Below are positions 7,894 to 10,703 of a stretch of 10,703 nt of DNA, piece after piece. The position numbers and the translations under genes were made by a program. Where the stretch lies: contig LLCB01000729.1 in the NCBI GenBank assembly GCA_001414345.1, positions 1 to 10,703 on the forward strand, given 5' to 3'. The stretch is from Hymenoscyphus infarciens (taxonomy: Eukaryota > Ascomycota > Leotiomycetes > Helotiales > Helotiaceae). Each line of letters opens with the position of its first letter. Position 1 is the stretch's first letter. The notes under the pieces are model-generated. The model ran no database searches. It was not told the DNA's origin and saw only the letters and a list, made by a program, of their open reading frames with translations.

Positions 7894-8374
7894 AAAAGAA
7901 AGTAGGAAAGAAAAAGTTTAGAATAGTCGAAGGCGAATTTAGAGTAGAGTCGGAGGTCGTTTAGTTAAGAGGTAGTAATAACTCAGTTAAGAGCTTACTT
8001 TAAGAGCGTACTAATTCGCATCTGATTCGAATTTAAGGGAGAAAAAAAGAGTATAAGTTCATCTAAACTAAGGTTAGCAGAAGTTTAAAGTAGAGTCGGA
8101 TAGTGTTCGGTTAAGATTAATAGCGATAACTTAATTAAGAGCTCACTTCTAAGTTTCGTCTTAATAAAGAGCACATTTTAACTAATTCGTATCTAATTCA
8201 AAAAATTTACTAAAAGAGTATAAGTTTAAAAAAGTTTAGAGTAAAGTTAGAACCGAAAAATCAATAATGTCATAGATGATAGTAATAACTTAGCTAAGAG
8301 GTCACTATCCTTTCAAGAGCGTACCGATTCGCATCCGATTCGAATCCGATTCGAAGTTAAAAAGTGAAAAAAGG

Positions 8375-8395
8375 ACTTCTGGCCCGGCCAGAAGT
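8375..8395. repeat. 21-nt hairpin inside the tandem array, copy 2
   Basis: ACTTCTGGCC faces GGCCAGAAGT across a single C. It follows the 8323-8344 core just as the hairpin at 7873-7893 follows the 7831-7852 core, so it belongs to the longer version of the repeat unit. It appears to be the less mutated copy. Confidence 0.6.
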
Positions 8396-8440
8396 GAAAA
8401 GAAAGTAAAGAATATAAGACTCTGTACCAGAGTCGGTGGG

Positions 8441-8640
8441 GTTTCGGCTAGTCAAAAGCGAAGTTGTTGCCGAAGTTGTCAGAGTTTCGCTGTCCGAAGT
8501 TTAGGACAACAAAAAGGGTAGTTTCAGCTAGTCAAAAGCGAAGTTGTAGCCGAGTTGCCGAAGTTAAAAATGCTGTCCGAAGTTCAGGATAATAGAAGGA
8601 GGGGTTTCGGCTGGTTAAATGAGTTTGATGTCGAAGTTGT
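8441..8640. repeat. tandem repeat of ~80 bp, about 2.5 copies
   Basis: Units start with GTTTCGGCTAGTCAAAAGCG-like sequence at 8441, 8521 and 8604 (spacings 80 and 83 bp). Each contains CGAAGTTGT and, in the two full copies, GCTGTCCGAAGTT. The array is announced by a 17-nt hairpin, GACTCTG-TAC-CAGAGTC, at 8418-8434. It is a different family from the array at 7712-8400. Confidence 0.7.
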
Positions 8641-9078
8641 CGTATTGCCTTATTCCCTTCGAGGTACTTAAGGACTTATTTGTAATCATCTTCCGATTTC
8701 GAAGAAGAGTCGCTGTCGTATTGTAGGGAGCTCGGCGCTAGATAGAGGGGTATTCTTTTAAACCGGGGTGCTAATTATGAGTAACTCAGCGTTTCAGCGT
8801 GTCTCCTTATCTATAGCTAAAAGATCGTTTACCATTTTAGCAAAGTTGTAATTCTAGCGTCTCTTAAGCGTAGTAGACGGGTTTCGGAGCTAAGGTGTAA
8901 TCTTATCTTGTCCTATATATGAAAGAACTGTTACTATTCTCTCCGAGTAGGGCCGTACTCGAAAAGCAAACGTTTCTTTAGCGTAATCTTCTTCTTAATT
9001 CCACTTCTATCTCTTTTAACCTTTATACTAGCGGCTAGGACTTAGTCTATAACCGTAGTCTTTTAAATGTTCGCTAGT
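8641..9078 (-). other. moderately RIP-altered segment, possible decayed coding on the minus strand
   Basis: This stretch separates the two groups of tandem repeats and keeps a near-normal G+C content in places. One minus-strand frame stays readable over most of it, with TAA/TAG stops only. It gives a Lys/Arg-rich segment (around 8960-9030) and, further on, a serine/aspartate run DSDSSSKSEDD (around 8690-8725). I cannot assign it to a gag, pol or host family. Confidence 0.25.
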
Positions 9079-9206
9079 AAAGAGAAGTTTAGAGTAGAGT
9101 CGGATAATATTCGATCAGGATTAACAGCGATAACTTAGCTAAGAGCTCGCTTCTAAGTTTCGTCTTAATAGAAAGCGTATTTCAACTAATTCGTATCTAA
9201 TTCGAG
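9079..9206. repeat. distant copy of the 7712-8400 repeat unit
   Basis: This segment is about 85% identical to 8085-8200 and includes the same extra piece, CTAAGTTTCGTCTTAATA, that only that unit carries. It ends in the ACTAATTCGTATCTAATTCG core (9185-9206). It lies about 1 kb from its nearest relative, with the 80-bp array and an unrelated segment between them. Confidence 0.65.
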
Positions 9207-9994
9207 ATTTGAGAGAAGTAGTAGGAAGGCATTAAGAGTAACGGTGTCTCTTAAGCAAAAGAGGTCTAAATTAAGGCTTAAAAGCAAAGAAAGGTTAAAT
9301 AAGAGTCAGATTAGAGAGGGTTTAAAAGTAAGATTTTTAACTTTAAAGTTCGCTTATAATTTTATCCTCTATCTCTCTAACTAATCATTTTATCCTTTAT
9401 ATACCTTTTACCTCTATCTTATCTATCTATTATCTATATATTATCTAAATTTAGGAAGGTTGTCTTTAAGAGCTAAGCCCTTGTTATTTTAGCGTATAGT
9501 TACAGATTAGAGAGGGTTTAGAGGGTCTTTTGAAAAGAGGGGTAGCTCTAGAAGGTCGTTTAACGCCTCGTAGCGGAACTAGTGTAGAGAGGAGAGAGTA
9601 AGGTCAGATTCGGAAGCCTTTGCGATGACTATATATGTCAACTTATTCACCGATTCTAGAGTTATTAGAAGCCTTAAAAACACTTAGTATATCCCGCTTT
9701 CCTTAACGTGTCTATAATACGATTTTTACTAGCTATCTATATAGATACTAAACTCTAGTATTACTAGCTATCTAGGTAGTCTCTAATTATCTAGCTATAT
9801 AAGAATACTATTGTAATATCTAAATCTAGGCTAAATCAATTTCAAAATAAAGAGTAGTAATAAGCTCAAAGGAGATATTATTAAGACTATTACTAGTAAA
9901 GAAGAGTTTTTCCTTTTATTAGTATTAGGTAATAATTACCTTACTTACTAATAGGCTTTAGGTTTAAACCTTAGTCTATACTAGTTCTTTCTAG
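9207..9994. other. AT-rich, repeat-bearing intergenic or transposon DNA
   Basis: No reading frame or known family can be followed. An 18-bp direct repeat, CAGATTAGAGAGGGTTTA, occurs at 9307-9324 and 9503-9520, 196 bp apart. TTACTAGCTATCTA is repeated at 9726-9739 and 9761-9774. Short perfect palindromes occur at 9927-9941 and 9960-9971. From about 9640 onward RIP-type composition becomes strong again. This part may be the continuation of the Ty3-like element or another degraded repeat. Confidence 0.4.
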
Positions 9995-10264
9995 TGTTGT
10001 CTAGAAGGTTCGGTTACGTTCTCGGTTACGGTTAAGCGAACACGTGATCCCTAGAACCTTCTAGTAACCCCTTTGATTTATAAGCTATAGAAGCTTCTAG
10101 TATTTACTCTAGAAGTATATATAGTCCTCTTCTATCTTTTAGTTAGAAATCAAGTCAAAAGTCAAAATTCACTAAGTCTTTTATACTTATACTTTAACTC
10201 CTTAGAAACGTGATTTAGCGATTACCTAACCTACTCTATACTGATTCAACTTACGTACTTCTAA

Positions 10265-10299
10265 CCTACTCTATAGCCTACTCTATAGTCTACTCTATA
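10265..10299. repeat. three tandem 12-bp repeats
   Basis: The unit (C/T)CTACTCTATAG starts at 10265, 10277 and 10289, and a further single copy, CCTACTCTATA, lies at 10230-10240. They are inside the candidate LTR, next to a TATA-like stretch. Confidence 0.7.
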
Positions 10300-10370
10300 C
10301 ATATATAACCTCTAATAGGTTATGAGCCTAGAGAGCCATTTTTAGGTCTCTAAAGCTAAACTTGTTTCAT

Positions 10371-10390
10371 GTAATATCACGTGACATTAC
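10371..10390. promoter_or_regulatory. 20-bp near-perfect palindrome centred on CACGTG
   Basis: GTAATATCACGTGACATTAC differs from its reverse complement at one base pair only. The centre TCACGTGA is an E-box of the kind bound by basic helix-loop-helix regulators such as Pho4 or Cbf1. Its place inside the candidate LTR suggests an upstream promoter element, but this is inferred. A second CACGTG occurs at about 10041-10046. Confidence 0.45.
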
Positions 10391-10428
10391 TGACTTCTAG
10401 TCTAAATACCGTCATATTCAGTAGTATA

Positions 10429-10451
10429 CTCTACCCCCTCTACCCCCCTCT
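10429..10451 (-). other. purine-rich tract next to the candidate second LTR
   Basis: On the minus strand this reads as two G-runs, GAGGGGGG and GAGGGGG, each followed by TAGAG. It touches the presumed end of the LTR at 10428, the position where a polypurine tract is expected. The two interrupting T bases make it less clean than the tract at 7380-7391. Confidence 0.45.
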
Positions 10452-10570
10452 AATAGTAAAGTCTTTAGTAAGAGATCTATGTCCTATGTCTCTAAGATAG
10501 GAGCTCTAGTAAGAGTAAAGCTAGAAATATAAGTAAATATATATAAAAACTCGTATATATATATAATAAC
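10452..10570. other. AT-rich spacer
   Basis: No gene or known element is visible. If the LTR call is right, this would be the 3' end of that element's internal region. The last 25 bp are alternating TA sequence leading into the hairpin. Confidence 0.35.
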
Positions 10571-10650
10571 AAGGCAGGAGTAGAGTAGAGAAGTAGTCTA
10601 TTCGTGGTTATTAACGCGAATAGACTACTTCTCTACTCTACTCCTGCCTT
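10571..10650. repeat. 80-bp hairpin with perfect 34-bp arms
   Basis: The left arm (10571-10604, beginning AAGGCAGGAG) and right arm (10617-10650) are exact reverse complements around a 12-nt centre that itself contains GTTATTAAC. Outside the arms the symmetry continues imperfectly for about 9 bp (TATAATAAC against ATTATTATA). Nothing else in the window has arms this long and exact. It could be a very short MITE or foldback element, the precursor of a small hairpin RNA, the junction of an inverted duplication, or an assembly or template-switch artefact. I cannot choose among these from the sequence. Confidence 0.7.
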
Positions 10651-10703
10651 ATTATTATAATATACTACTTATACTTAGACCTATAGCTATATCTATATAA
10701 TTA

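Larger units (their letters stand above)
7712..8400. repeat. tandem array of four diverged ~140-180-bp units
   Basis: A conserved core close to ACTAATTCGCATCTGATTCG recurs at 7831-7852, 8010-8031, 8181-8202 and 8323-8344, giving spacings of 179, 171 and 142 bp. Each core is preceded by an AGTTTA-AGAGTCGGA-like start and by a conserved TAACTTAGCTAAGAG-like block, so whole units are repeated. On the minus strand the core reads as FESDAN or FELDTN, though the frame shifts from unit to unit. A fifth, more distant copy lies at 9079-9206. Confidence 0.7.
7392..9640 (-). mobile_element. internal region of the Ty3-like element, repeat-rich, no recognisable pol
   Basis: This DNA follows the polypurine tract and is less RIP-altered than the LINE. 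It opens with a hairpin of 7-bp arms (7397-7403 and 7408-7414). It is built largely from tandem repeat families at 7476-7620, 7712-8400, 8441-8640 and 9079-9206. I find no protease, reverse transcriptase, RNase H, integrase or chromodomain motif, although the pol 3' end would normally lie here. The element may be a non-autonomous, repeat-filled derivative, or its 3' untranslated region may be unusually long. The right-hand limit is not visible and 9640 is only a working boundary. A minus-strand open frame spanning 7292-7603 runs through the purine tract into the LTR and is probably not a gene. Confidence 0.45.
9995..10428 (-). mobile_element. candidate second LTR, minus strand
   Basis: The segment begins TGTTGTCTAG on the plus strand and ends in GTAGTATA, which could be a RIP-altered CA end. 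A purine-rich tract follows directly on the minus strand, suggesting a 3' LTR of a minus-strand element whose internal DNA continues to the right. It contains an 11-bp inverted repeat (10001-10011 and 10054-10064), repeated CGGTTACG (10011-10018 and 10023-10030) and TATATATA at 10116-10123. A second TATA-like stretch lies near 10305-10315. No partner copy is in the window. It is not similar to the LTR at 7067-7379, so it would be a different family. Orientation and boundaries are tentative. Confidence 0.4.

Noticed and set aside
7430..9206. CRISPR-like array because of regularly spaced repeats
   Set aside because: The units are long and diverged with no unique spacers, and the genome is eukaryotic.
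9307..9520. 18-bp direct repeat as ends of a solo LTR or target duplication
   Set aside because: Target duplications are much shorter, and the 178-bp interval has no TG...CA ends, TATA box or inverted termini.

Overview
The window looks like part of a filamentous ascomycete genome, in a transposon-rich block that has gone through repeat-induced point mutation (RIP). CpA and TpG dinucleotides are almost absent over long stretches and TpA is in great excess. Every degraded reading frame I could follow carries TAA and TAG stops where CAA, CAG or TGG codons would be expected. The species cannot be named from this sequence.

Layout, left to right. 1-1440 is RIP-degraded repeat with short internal repeats and one weakly supported decayed reading frame. 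About 1441-2402 is an island of normal base composition holding the only convincing intact gene: a 130-residue single-pass membrane protein of unknown function on the minus strand (1672-2064). Directly upstream of it sits a two-level nest of inverted-repeat DNA elements. A PIF/Harbinger-like element flanked by TTA (2444-3047) lies inside an older element flanked by TA (2403-3477, Tc1/mariner-like). 3480-5290 is extremely AT-rich and no longer readable.

5290-7066 is the 5' part of a LINE retrotransposon of the Tad/I type on the plus strand. Its ORF1 still shows three decayed zinc knuckles and its ORF2 shows the start of an endonuclease domain, both full of RIP stops. The LINE stops at an LTR on the minus strand (about 7067-7379) that is followed by a polypurine tract, so a Ty3-like retrotransposon appears to have inserted into the LINE. 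The retrotransposon's internal DNA runs to the right. It contains several families of tandem repeats and short perfect hairpins (7392-9206), and I see no recognisable polymerase. A second candidate LTR with its own purine tract lies at 9995-10428, also on the minus strand. The window ends with a striking 80-bp hairpin with perfect 34-bp arms (10571-10650).

Apart from the small gene, nothing appears able to encode a working protein. The window mainly records successive insertions (LINE, then a Ty3-like element; a mariner-like element, then a Harbinger-like element) followed by mutation. I found no tRNA, rRNA, CRISPR array or intact transposase.
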